This document shows, piece by piece, positions 11,934-24,098 of a stretch of 64,000 nt of DNA. The notes beneath the pieces are model-generated. The model did no database searches, was not told the origin of the DNA, and saw only the letters and a list, made by a program, of their open reading frames with translations. The stretch's first letter is position 1. Each line of letters begins with the position of its first letter. The position numbers and the translations under genes were made by a program. The stretch is from Tricholomella constricta (lineage: Eukaryota > Basidiomycota > Agaricomycetes > Agaricales > Lyophyllaceae), in the NCBI GenBank assembly GCA_013368375.1, contig JAACJP010000014.1:496001-560000 (forward strand), read 5' to 3'.

Positions 11934-14597
11934 ATGGTCTCTTTCAACAAATTCTTCACCTCTGTCCTTCTGGCGATCGCGTACGCGTCCGCCACCTCAG
12001 CGTTCGCTGTGCCGGCAGACTCGAAGCACGCTACCCACCGCACGAGACTCGTTGGCCGAGGGCTGAAGGTTGAAGCCTTCCACCCATCGTCGTCGTATGA
12101 AGTAAGCCCTACAACGATCAGCATAATGTTCCCCTGCTTATGATTGCAGACCTTTGGCACGGGAATCGATCATCCCTTGTCGAAGCGTGCCGACACCAGC
12201 ATCGAAGACGCATCCGTATCTTTCGTGGAGTCCCACCTTAAGATCAAGTCTAGTGCCATCAAATTCCGCACTGGTTACACGGCAGAGTCTGCTAAGCACG
12301 CCTACGTTAGCCAGGTCCATGTAAGTTCTTGGGCGCATCTCTCACATTCAATCACGTTGACGTCGTTCAAAGGATGGCATTCCCTTTGCCAACGCAGTTG
12401 CCAACATTGCTTACAACCACGACGACAAGGTACGTACAATGATCAGTCTTGCGAAATCATCTTTTATTTATGTATCGTGATTTCAGGTTGTCGCGTTCGG
12501 TTCTTCCTTTGTCAAGCCAAGTTCGTATCGCCCTGCGTAACTACAAAACATGTGCTGATGTACTTCCAAAAATAGCAAGCATCGCTTCCTCGACCCCCTC
12601 AGTTTCTCTGGAGGCCGCGATCGCGAAGGCGGAGGAAGCCCTCGACGGAAAATTCAACAGCCACCCTGCGACGCTCGAGTATCTCGCCAAGGATGATGGT
12701 TCCGTTGTTCTGACGCACGTCATCCAAATACAAAACGAATCGGCTGGAACCTGGTACCAGGCTTTCGTTGATGCCCACTCTGGAGAGCTCGTTTCCATCG
12801 TGGACTTCGTTAGCCAGGCTTCCGTAAGTTATCTGAGCAAGGAATTCATTACTATGTTGATGCCCTTCTTAGTATCTCGTCCTTCCCATCACTAAAGAAA
12901 TCCTGACTCAAGGCTTCGAGACACTCACTGACCCCCAGGATTTGACCGCATCTTCACTTGGCTGGCATAACAGCGGATCAGGTGCCACAACGTGAGTTGA
13001 GCCTGCTTTAATGAAGTCATTCACCTCCTGATGCCATCATAACAGTACGACAAGGTAAAGGTTCAGCCATTAACTCCACCGACTCGGGCTAAGCTCGCAA
13101 TTTCAGTGGGAACAATGTTCTGTCTTACAAGGGTTCCACGTCTTCGACCACCTCTCAATCATCCAGCCCATTGAACTTCATCTACCCCCAATCGCCATCG
13201 CTTTCACCCACTACTACTGCCAACGTCAACGCAGCCCGTGTCAACGCGTTCTACATCGGCAACACTATCCACGATTTCTCCTACCGGTCGGTTGTTTTTT
13301 CCCATGCTGCATACCCTTAGCCTGGCTAATGCTACGACTTCATCCTAGCTATGGCTTTACCGAGTCTGCATTCAACTTCCAGACCAACAACTTCGGCAAG
13401 GGCGGTGCCCAGAACGACCGCGTCACCATCTCTGTCCAGGACTCTGCCGGAACCAACAACGCCGACTTCTCGACACCCCCCGAGTAAGGATCTGTTTAAC
13501 ATATCGCTGCCCTGTGCTGATACCTCGCTCCTAAACAGTGGTCAGTCAGGACACATGAGTGCGTGATTTCCTTCCTTGCTTTCGTTCTGCACCATGCTCA
13601 CAGCCCCGAAGGGATGTTCTTGTGGACTTTTACTTCTGTAATTGGTTCTTGTCTAGGAGATAGGATGATTGCTTACCAAACCGAATATTTACGCAGCCCC
13701 AACGTGACGGTGCCCTTGAGAACGACATCGTTGTGCACGAGTACACCCACGGTATCACCAACAGAATGACTGGTGGTGGTTCTGGCAGGTGCTTGCAGAC
13801 TACCGAGTCTGGAGGAATGGGAGAAGGTATGATCTTCTGGCTCTGAGGACATATCCTGTTTCTAAACTATCTTTCTTGTATCCTAAAGGATGGTCTGATG
13901 CCATGGCTGAGTGGGTTGATTCGTTTCGACATCACTTTCATCTCTGACATCTCCCTAGGTGGACTGAGCACACCTCCAGCTCGGTCCCTGACTACGTCAT
14001 GGGCCAGTATGTAATTAACGACTCTGGCGGCATTCGCACCCACCCCTACTCGACTTCTACGTATGTCCATGTTGTCTGCTGCACGGAAGGTTTCTTATTC
14101 GATCTACCATCATAGCTCAGTCAACCCTCTCCGCTACTCCAGCATCAAAACCCTCAACGAAGTCCACAGTAAGCAATCTACACAACCTTCTGCAACGCGA
14201 CCTGATAGATTTTTAATTAAACAGACATCGGTGAGGTCTGGGCCAACATGCTGCACAACGTTTACGCTGCCCTCGTCTCTGCTCACGGATGGTCCGCCAC
14301 CGCGCGCACAAACCCCAACGGCACTGAGGGCAACGTTGTCTTCCTTCACCTCTTCATTGATGCGTTGGCACTCCAGCCTTGCAACCCCACATGTATGTCA
14401 TCTCTCCATTCGATTTGCCTGGGATGTATAACTCATTATCCTCAGTCGTGTCCGCTCGTGATGCTTGGATCCAGGCCGACGTGAACCGCTACGGAGGTGC
14501 CAACAAGTGCCTCTTGTGGAATGCCTGGGCCAGCCGTGGTCTTGGCGTTGGCGCTTCCGGATTCACCGACAGCAGTGCCGTTCCCGCTGGATGTTAA
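11934..14597 (+). CDS. Fungalysin, secreted M36 zinc metalloprotease 1
   Basis: A secreted extracellular metallopeptidase precursor. The start at 11934 opens a typical signal peptide (hydrophobic run [14 protein letters not shown], then a charged propeptide with [12 protein letters not shown]). The FTP-like prodomain continues through exons at 12150-12800 ([27 protein letters not shown]). The catalytic part follows: [13 protein letters not shown] (13240-13290), [11 protein letters not shown], the zinc motif HEYTH at about 13738-13752, and the third ligand region [15 protein letters not shown] (13806-13912). The C-terminal exons carry [11 protein letters not shown] and end with AVPAGC and TAA at 14595. 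At least ten short introns are needed. All catalytic residues expected of M36 (HExxH plus downstream Glu) are visible, so it looks functional. A paralogue lies at 52352-54893. Confidence 0.93.
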
Positions 14598-14845
14598 AGA
14601 GCAAGAGACGGTCACGGTTATGACAAAATCCATCTGTGTATATTTGACCCTGTACAAAATTATGAGGATTTTTGACGAACAACTCCATTTCCGATTTGCG
14701 AATGTGTGATCGCGAAATTCCACGTTTATGTAATCCGGCGATTCTTTGAAACTTGACCGCCGTGACTTGAGCTTCAAGGAACTCCACTTCTACTCCAGCT
14801 GCCAGCCCAGGGCTGTTGGTTCATTCGTCTGATAATACCCTGTCC

Positions 14846-16312
14846 ATGACCATGGACTCTGAACATTCTTCTCTTGACCACGCTAAGGGGCAAAATGACA
14901 ATGAACGAGAGCTTTCGACAGACGAACTTTCTACACAGGCCGAAGACGCTAAAGTGCTATCTGGATTTCAAGTGTCTCTAGCTTCCTTTGCATACAAAAA
15001 TCCTGTTGCTCGTAGACCTCCGAGTCTAAGCTCTCAAGGATCTAAAAAAGATAGTCTTAAACGACGTCTTGAGTCATCTGACGCAGATGAGGCTTCTGCC
15101 AGTGGTTCACAGCCCAGTCTCGTGAAGCAAGAGGAATCTATCACTGGCACTCTTGGGCCGTCTCCTAAGAAGAGAAAGCAAGCTCGGGGATACGCTGGCC
15201 CGGAAACCTATGCACATCTTCGCGTTCTACAGGATGTTCTCACTGAGGGCCTAGATGGTAAGTATACCATCGCAAACCTGCGAAACGCACATGGAGCCTC
15301 TTACAAACCGTTTCTGCTTCAGTCATTTTCTGTGGTATCAAGTCAGTCCGGCAAGCCATGGCCAGAACATCTTTTTCTGTCTCTCACACTTTCCCTCTCT
15401 GTTTCTTTTTCTAACGATAGTCCTGGACAAAAGTCTGCCGAGATTGGACACCATTTTGGGCACCCAAACAATCACTTTTGGCCTTGTCTCTACGAATCAG
15501 GTGCCCTCGCTGTTCCAGCAGTCAGTCTAGAACTCTGGTAATCGTCTTACAGGCTTTACGTCGACCCGTTTACCACCTGAAGAGGACCACACGTTACCAG
15601 AACGCTTCGCATTAGGCTTGGTAGGTTATCGCCGCGATTACCATTATATGAAAGAGCTGAGTAACATGGAGCAGACAAATCTCGTCAACCGACCGACGGC
15701 TGAGGTGGGCTCTCACAACCATTAACATCTTTCTAGTATTCAAGTAAAGTAGCAAAACGAACTTTCGTTAGACGAGCAAGCTGCCGGCGTGTCTAACTTG
15801 CTAGCTAAAGTTGCACGGTATCGTCCACGGATACTCTGTTTCATCGGTTTGGGCATTGCCAAAATTGTCCAAAAGAAGCTGAGGCTTCCCGTAAGTATCT
15901 ATATCCAGCCATCCTACAATATCTTATTTCATGATTTAGAAAGTCAAAGGCGTGAAAACGCAATCGTCCGAAGTGGGATTGCAGGTTTACAAACTTGTGT
16001 ATTCTGATTCAGATAACCGCGCTAACAGTAAGCACGGACGGGGACACACATGAAGTGTGGACTGATACGACGCCTGTTGGGGTAGGTCCAGCGGAAACAC
16101 TATTCTTTGCCATCCCAAGTACCTCAGGAAGAGTTACCAGCCACCAGGTAGATATTCTAACCTTTTACCCTTCTCGAAAGCTTTTTCACAGAGATAACCA
16201 ACAACAGAAAGACCACAAAGTGGGAATATTTTCGAACTTGAAAGAGCTTCTTCAAAAGGTCAAGCGAGGGGAGCTGAATACGGACGGAATGCATATAATT
16301 GCACCACCATGA
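14846..16312 (+). CDS. G/T(U) mismatch-specific DNA glycosylase, TDG/MUG (Thp1) family
   Basis: A base-excision repair enzyme of the TDG/Thp1 type. The N-terminal exon (14846-15257) is Ser/Lys/Glu-rich with a basic PSPKKRKQARGYAGPETY segment just before the domain. A 19-base exon (15323-15341) then encodes VIFCGI and most of the Asn codon. Exon 3 (from 15421) completes GINPG and gives SAEIGHHFGHPNNHFWPCLYESG, split here as SAEIGHHF and PNNHFWPCLYESG. Later exons give FALGL, TNLVNRPTAE, ELSLDEQAAGV and PRILCFIGLGIAKIVQ, then GPAETLFFAIPSTSGR near 16088-16135. The catalytic Asn of GINPG is present. The last exon is taken as open to TAA 16310-16312; a further intron after SGRVTSHQ is possible. 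The gene converges on Brr2 with 184 bases between stops. Confidence 0.88.
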
Positions 16313-16496
16313 CGGCCGAACCACTGAATTAATTAATGCTCACCTAGTTGTCACCAGGGAAAATGACTTCAACCTTAAGCTTCAGGAGTCATGAGCATTG
16401 CGAGGAAATATATATAGAAGGGAATACATTACAAGAGAATGAATACAGATACAGTGTTCAAGTACAGTAAGGCAGCACCAGGAGATAGGAGACCCT

Positions 16497-19400
16497 CTAC
16501 TCATCCTCATCACTATCCATGTCTTCGTCACTGTCACTATCCTCGCCCTCCGCAACTTCAATTGGGTCGAGTCCAATGTCATGATCTGCACCGACATACG
16601 AGTCGCAGATGACGTAGAGCTTAAGCGAATGAGTGCCCTTCGGCAGTGTAAATTCGAGCTTGACGGCGAGGCTCTTGTTCACAGTGACGCGCTTGATGAC
16701 CAGGAGCTGGCGACTAGTAGAGTCGCCGACGACAAGCCACCAATTGGCCATTTTCTTCGACGGATAGAAGGGTGCGACAACGGATTGATCGTCACCTTCG
16801 GTGTCGTCCTCGTCCACGTCCCTCGCAAGGGCAACTTGAAGGATGATTGGTGCTCCGGCAGTGTACTCCCCTTTCACAAGTTCGTGTGTGACGTCCAGGG
16901 TGGGATACGAGTTCACAAACATAGCAACATCACGCCTGATGTCGTTAATCAACAGACTGAATAGAAAAAGTTGGAAGGGACTTACATTTGTACCGGGGTC
17001 ATCTGCAGGAGCTTGTTGCGCTGGTCATCCTCCATCTCCATGACGTCATATACCGACTCAACGCCAGCATCCTTGCAGCGTTTCACAACCTATCAGATAA
17101 AAGGTATTAGCTGAGAACAACAGGATTAAAATGATAATAGCTTACATCAGGCTCGAAGTGAGGGATCTGTTTGAGTGGCGAGTCCGTCTCCCACATTGCC
17201 TGAACACACATTTGAGAAAGATCCATAGCGCCCAACGCGTTCAGCCAGGCGTTCGAGGACATGACGTCCACACACGCAGATAGCAGGTTAAGGACTTTTT
17301 CAAGGACGAGCACTTGGTCAGCTGCGAGATCCGGAGGGAGTTGGAGACGGGAGAAATGTGCTTGGAGGAGGAGGAATGTCTTGAAGTGAGGCGCTTCAAA
17401 GTCGGCACGGTCCAACTTGACGGGGACACGATCGTAGATGCGACGAAGTAATGATTCTTCGTGCCGACGAATTGGAATAGTCTCGAATTCAGCCGAAGAG
17501 GACACGACCTCAAGCAGGCCCTTTAGCTTAGTACGTTCCTTAAGTGAGAGCGTGTACACCTCGACGGTCACATCTGATAGACTGATGAGCAGGCGTATGA
17601 GAATTTTTGGAGATACTCACATGAAATGTTGTAGTAGGCCGCGATCATGCCGAGGTTGAGAGCAGACACATCCATCTCATCCTCTAGATAAAAATGAGAG
17701 AGTTTTCAATCGCAGAAAGGCCTTAGACTCACCGATGGCGATACATTTCGAGTTGACAAGGTCACTCAAGGTATTTTCGACGAGTTCGGATAGGTGGTCT
17801 GATAGGTGTTGATGACTGACATTGTGGAGGTTGTAGTAGTTAGGATTTTGAGTCATCCGCCTATAGAAGTACGTCCAGGTCAGGATGTCCTGCGCAGCAA
17901 AGAATCAGAGTAGTTCGGTGGTAATGTGAATCGGTATAGCGTACCATTGCGTCCTGTTTGTTCTCGATGGTCTTGACTGCAATTTCGGCAAGGAAGTAGT
18001 CGTGGAGGAGGTGAGTAGGCAGATGAGACTCAAGGGGAAGACCCTCAGCCAAGAACTTTTTGTAAAAGTCTTTGCGCGTCTGCTGACACATGAGCACGCA
18101 GCGGCTCCGCTCGTCTTCTTTTGGCCGGCACGCACGTCCCATCATTTGAAGCACATCCATGACGGGGTAATCGATGTATCTGTGCTCTTTCCCCTCGTAG
18201 AACTGCACTCCCATGATGATGACCATGTAGCTCGCGACGGGAAGGCTCCAAGCAGTGTCCTGGAAGAGTGGATGATATGATCAGAACACTTTTCGCATAG
18301 AAATAAACACAAACACACCTTTGAGGCTACAAGAACCTGAATTGCCCCTGATTCAAACAAGCGTTGGACGATTCGCTTGTCTTGTTTATCCAGAGCCTCG
18401 TGGAAATAACCAATGCCATGCTTAAGAGTCTCCACAAGACCAGGATCGCGTATGTGGTCGAGATGGGGTTGGAGATCCTCGAGTTCAATGTTGAGGAACC
18501 GATCAGGTTTATCGTCAGCAGAGCAATGCGTAAGTAAATCGTCAACCGTAAGTCGGCATTGTCGACGAGAGGGAACGAAGATGATGACCGGCTTTGTAGG
18601 TGAATATTCCACAACGGCTAAGTATGCTGGTTTCGACATTGCAATCATCAGAGACGGGAAATGAGGGATGGTGAATGATTGGAGATGGATGTCCATATCC
18701 AATGGGCGGGCACTAGAGGGCCCATGTTAGTAAGGTGATAATGCGAGAGCCATGTGCCATACCTCGGTGAGAAGTTGAAGATTGCATGAGAAGGAGCGCC
18801 CATCCATTCGCTGAGGTCCCGAGCATTGGCTAACGAAACGCCGCAAGCGACGATGCGTGTCTTGACCTCCGTTTGAGCGGAAACGTACCGCGTTCGGGAG
18901 ATGACGACTTCGTAAGTAGGGCCGACTTCTCCACCAACCAGCTGCACCTCATCGGCGATCAGAAGGCCGATATTTTGCACATTTTTCCGCTGGCGCCATC
19001 GCCTCGACAGAACATCCCACTGTTGATTCCAATGTCAATAGAGATACCATGTCAAAAATAAATGGACACGAGCCTGTGATGGCGTGCAGACGATGACATC
19101 TCCCTTTTCGAGGAGACGAAGATCCGCACTCGTCTCACCAGTCAGACTAACGATCTCCTTTCCACCTTGCAATTTCGAGAACTTGGCACGCCACTCTGCA
19201 ACACGCTGGTCGACCATCTCCTGGTATGGTTCGATACAAACAGCCCGAGGCTGCTCACGTTTGCTCCAAAGTCGCAGAAGGGCAAACTCTGCGCAGATAG
19301 TTTTACCACTTCCGGTGGGTGCGCCAATAAACACGTTCTCATCAGATGTATAGAGGGCTTGGAAGACCTGGGTCTGGATTTTGTTGAATGTCTGGATGGT

Positions 19401-22400
19401 CGAAGCATAGATCTCCTCAAAGTCCTTGTTGTGGAGAGCTGACAGCGGCAGGGATTGCAAGTCAAGGAGCGGTGTGGGAGGTGGGAATTTCTCGGGCAGG
19501 ATTAGGTGCTTGAACGAGATAGGAAGGCGTGTTTCAGCGTGCAGCCAACGGTCAGAAATGATGGAGATATAGTAGTTCGGAGGCACCGGTTCGAACATGG
19601 GGACTGTAAGTGTCACGTTGTGTTCATCTTCGGCATATCGCTGTCGAAGAACGAAGGTGTCGTGGAAAAGGATGATCTCGCCGTCCACGTCCTCGACGAC
19701 GATGTGGAATGTTTCCGCCGCACTGTGGATCTTCTCATCCCACCGGAAATCAGGGATAATAGAGAGATCAATGCGAAGCAGGGACCGTGTGATTGGTTGA
19801 ACTTGAGCTTGAAGTCTAAGTGGATCAAGCGTTAGCAGAGATAGCTTCGATCCAATCCTCAAAGACGTACTGTAGTTTGGGGAAGTTATGTACAAGACGA
19901 TGAACCAGGCGTCCCGCATTCGGGATGCCAATAAGCTCTCCAATCTCAGGGGGACTCTGAGAAAGTAAGATCAGCTTTGGGTGGACATTTCGTCTCATAG
20001 AATGCTTACCAGATCGAAATAGCGATACCATGGCTAAAATTATTGCTTAGCGGACCTGACTTAGAATGAAGAAGGAAAGAACGTACGAATTGCTTTCCTT
20101 CAGCCTTGCGGATGACCTCAGCAGGAACACCCTTGAACTGACGCAGAGGCGTCATTGATCCCCACCTGAATGCCCTTCAGCAAAGGTATCGATTGAACAC
20201 AAAGCGAGAAACCCACATCCGTTTCTCGACCATCTTGCAAAGGTCGAGAGCTGCCTTCGCAGGAACAGCCCAGCCGCGTTTGAGACAGATTTCGAAAATC
20301 GCGCGAAGGATACTAGAAGATGTGTGATGAGAAATTTCACGTCAAATCAGAAGCTAGTCCAAGACTCACCGTCCAGCGGACTGTTGGACGAACACCATAT
20401 CCGCAACAAGAACAAAGCCTGATACAGGATGTGAGATGCAGCTCATGATGAAGAAAATAGATACGTACCGTCCAACTTCAGTTGGGAGATGTATGCTTGG
20501 AGGAGGACATTGATTTTTGCAGCAGGTTCCTCAACGCTCTCCTTGACAGGAATCGGCACCCGCTCCAGTAGCTTCGCAAGCTCCAATTTCTCCTATATAA
20601 AAAGTAAGTATCGTACAAGAGGGCGACGGAGTGTGTACGTGCCTCCTGACGGACCTACACGAAGCAGTGAGCACGACGTCAACAACCTGACAAACGCGAA
20701 GCGTACCGGAAGCAGCTTGAACTCATTCGACAGCGCGAAGACCCTGAACAACTCCAGTGTCGACATCGTCGGGCGGAGATGCTGGTTGTAGGTCATCATC
20801 GAGCTATAGGTCACATAGTAATGCGACGCGATTCGGCCCAGCTCCAAGCTCTGGAATCTGCCCGTGGAGCGCTCGTACTTGAGGAGTTGGCATTTTTCGA
20901 GCAGAACAGCGGCCGAGTGGATGATATCCGCGCGCTTCTGGATCAAACCCGCGTCGTCTTCTTGGTAGTCGACGCCGACGCCATAAAGGCCCGGTGACTT
21001 CAACATACGCACGTACCTATTTGAACTCTCGATTTAGCCAGAAAGGCAGAAAAGATGAGACGACAGGCTTACAAGTAGGTATATCCCAGCCACTGCACGG
21101 CCTCGTCCCTGTTCCTGATGGTGCCCAAAACAATTTCCGCATTCAAGTTGTCCGCCAGCTTTGACACGAACTGCGACTCGATTGGGAGCTGCTGATTCAA
21201 CAAGCTCAGGTAATACTGGAGCTCGGAGTGGTTGGTGATGATGATGCCCTCTCCATATGTGTCGTACTGCGGACGACCAGCACGTCCGAGCATCTGGAGC
21301 ACGTCCTGGGAGGACAGCTCGACCCACCGACCCTTCTCGGGATTGTAAATCTGGGTGCCCTTGATGATGACGGTATGCGCGGGCAGATTAACACCCCAGG
21401 CAAGCGTCGCCGTGCACACGAGTACCTGCATTGATCCGTCTGCGAACAGTTCCTCGACAAGTCCACGGTCCTCCCTCGACATGCCGGCATGATGGATACC
21501 GAATCCAAATGGCAAAAGATCCCGGAGATTGGGGTCCTTGACGTTGTTGGCTTCCTCTGTAAGAATCTCGCGCACGGCTCCGTCGGGCTTGACAAACTGT
21601 GTGATAGTCTCTTTCTCGATCGCCATATCGCGGAGGAACTTCGCAGTCTTGGCGGTTTCTTTCCTTGAGTGCACAAATACGAGCGTCTGGTTCTTCCCCG
21701 CCTGGTCAAGCACCTTCTCGTAACAGACATCATTGGTGATCTGGTAACGCTTAATCGCCTTCTTCTCGGTGACGCCGATGAATTGTTGCTGGAGTCCACA
21801 AGGACGGTATGAGGCGTCAAAGTAGAACAGTCCCTTCGACTCGTCGACCCGAAGGAAGGTCGCGACGTCCTGATAGTTGGGCAACGTAGCGGAAAGACCG
21901 ACGAGGCGAACATATTCGTTCGTCTGTTCCATGCGCCTGATGGTACGAGCGATGACACTCTCCAATACTGGGCCGCGCTCGTCATGCAGAAGGTGAATTT
22001 CGTCGATAATGATAAGACGGACAAGGTTTGTGTAACTGGTATCGGTGCTCTTGCGCGTGATGACGTCCCACTTCTCGGGGGTCGTGACGATGATCTGTGT
22101 CTCCGCGATCTGTTGTTTGGTCATCTGGGAGTCACCAGTCAACTCCCCGACTTTGATGCCGAAGACTTTGAGGCGGGCGGTGAAATTGCCGACCATTTCC
22201 TGGACGAGAGCCTTCATAGGCGCAATATAGACTATCTTGAAGCCATCCAAGTCAAACGTACCAGTCTCTTCATCGCGGTGTTTGCCAAGCTCGCTCAATA
22301 TCGTCAACATGGCTACGTTCGTCTATCAAGTAGACGTCAATGAATCAATCAGGATGAAATTGGAGGATCAATACCTTTCCAGCGCCAGTGGGAGCACAAA

Positions 22401-23925
22401 GAAGGATGGGCTCGTCAGTGCCAAAGGCGATGGGGTAAAGCTTGCTCTGGATTCGATTGAGCTTAGGCACGGTGAAGGCCTCCCGTGCCCAGGCAGGCAT
22501 ATCAGAAATGGGAACGAGTTCACCCTCCACTGGCGGCTTCTGCTTCGGTGCGGGGACGTGAATCTCTTCATAGCCTTTTTTCGCGCGCTTGAATGAGCCA
22601 TCAGGAAGCTTGCACTTCTTATTCGACATGAGATGGCCCCCCTGGCTGAACGCCATGCTCTCGAGATCAACTGTGCGCTTGGGTTGGACTGTCGATCCGG
22701 GTGCGAGGGTGGCGGTCTTGGGAACTTCAGGCTTCTGGTCAACGTCCATAGCATCATCACGAGCTGCTTTGGCCTGACGGTCTCCAGCAAGCTCGCGCAG
22801 AATCCATCCAACACCTTTCTCCCGCATGGCGACTTCGACGTTAACACGCTCGTCAGCGTCGCTACGCATGAGTTTTGTGCACCAGACAATGACGTCGCGG
22901 TTCTTGAGAAATTTCGTGGTGATGTGGAAACTTTGATATTCAAAGAGTTCCATAAGCTGGTTCTCGCAGTCGCGCAAACTTGACTCGGACCCAAGAATAG
23001 ACAAAACGGAAGCTGCCTTGTCGGCGGCAGTAACGGGATCGGGGTGGATTTCTGATATTTGCCGTTGGACCCAGAAACCATCGATCGAATGGGGGGAGAC
23101 AATGTCTTGATCCGTTTTCGACGCTTTGACTTGCGACGACTCGCCTCCAATCACAAGCTCGTCCTCACCCTCGTCCTCGCCCTCTGAAGCCTCCTGCGCC
23201 TCCTCGTTCTCCTCTTCGTCGTCCGAGTCTTCTCTGATCTCAAACCCTTCCTCGTCCTCTTCCTCCTGCTCCTCCTCATCGAAAACAACAGCGACACCGA
23301 CCTCATCATCAATCTCAGCATCCTTCCGCTCCATATCCGGATCCGCCATTGTCTCGTCCTCGGCATTGAAGTCCGTGATCTTTTTCGACAAGGTGACGAG
23401 CTGAGAGAAGTGCTCGCTTGCCACGGTCCCGAGAACTTCCTCGATTTCCTTCTTTTTATCGAAGTCCTTCATATTCTCGTTTTTAAGCGTTTCCAGCACG
23501 GTGTCGGCGGCACTGCGCACAATGTCCTGAGCCTGGTCACCGAGCGCAGCATGGACAGAAGAAAGGATAAGTTCATAAACCTCGCGTGTTTCAGCGGTGC
23601 GTGGTCGGTACGTGAGGCCCTCTACATCCTGGGTTGCCTCGATAATGTCGGTGTACCCGAAGCCCAGCTCCGCCTTTCGCTTCGCTGCCTGCTTCTCGGT
23701 AGCGTCCTGTCGGTCTGAGGCCTTCTTTTTCTTCTTCTCGAGATCTTTTGGAGCCTGGCGAACGACGCGCGAGCCCATTTCGCGTGGGTCGATTCGGCCA
23801 GCGAGCGAAGTTGGAGCACCATCTGGCTCCTTGTCTCTCCGCGGTAAAGCTGACCTGTCCGCCGTCAGAACCAGCGACGAGATGGCCCCGTAGTTGTAAC
23901 CAGAGAGATCAGGTCTACCAGCCAT
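16497..23925 (-). CDS. BRR2: Pre-mRNA splicing helicase Brr2 (U5 snRNP 200 kDa helicase)
   Basis: A Ski2-like DExH helicase that unwinds U4/U6 during spliceosome activation. The start [13 protein letters not shown] at 23925 was chosen over an earlier in-frame Met because the family N-terminus begins there. A charged N-terminal region (Glu-rich at 23230-23330) precedes two helicase-Sec63 cassettes. Cassette 1 has APTGAGKT split by the intron 22374-22323, DEIHLLHDE near 22000 and [10 protein letters not shown] near 21880. Cassette 2 has GAPTGSGKT near 19310, DEVQ near 18950 in place of DExH, and ACGVSLANA near 18840, so it is probably the inactive cassette as in other Brr2 proteins. It ends in Sec63-type sequence and an Asp/Glu/Ser tail. 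It appears full length. Exon 20654-20643 is only 12 bases (VRQE) and the intron after it starts with GC. Confidence 0.93.
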
Positions 23926-24098
23926 AATGAAGAAAGGAAAGTCGTAAACGACTTGAAGTTTGTAAAGTCGCAAACACTTGAACGAAAAATGGTTTGTCGT
24001 AGCTTATATAAGCTGCGGCACCGATCCGACGTTCGTGTCAAGGCCGCTTGACTTTTTGAGTTTCTCCTCAGGCCGACTCCCTCAGCTGCCTCAGCGAC
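23926..24098. promoter_or_regulatory. Divergent promoter region between Brr2 and the E(z) homologue
   Basis: Only 173 bases separate the two start codons, so both 5' UTRs and core promoters share this stretch. It has a TATATAAGC-like string around 24002-24011. A decayed copy of this junction with both gene ends exists at 39.4-40.2 kb. Confidence 0.6.

Noticed and set aside
23126..23404. Ser-rich plus-strand ORF
   Set aside because: Antisense of the Glu-rich region of Brr2.
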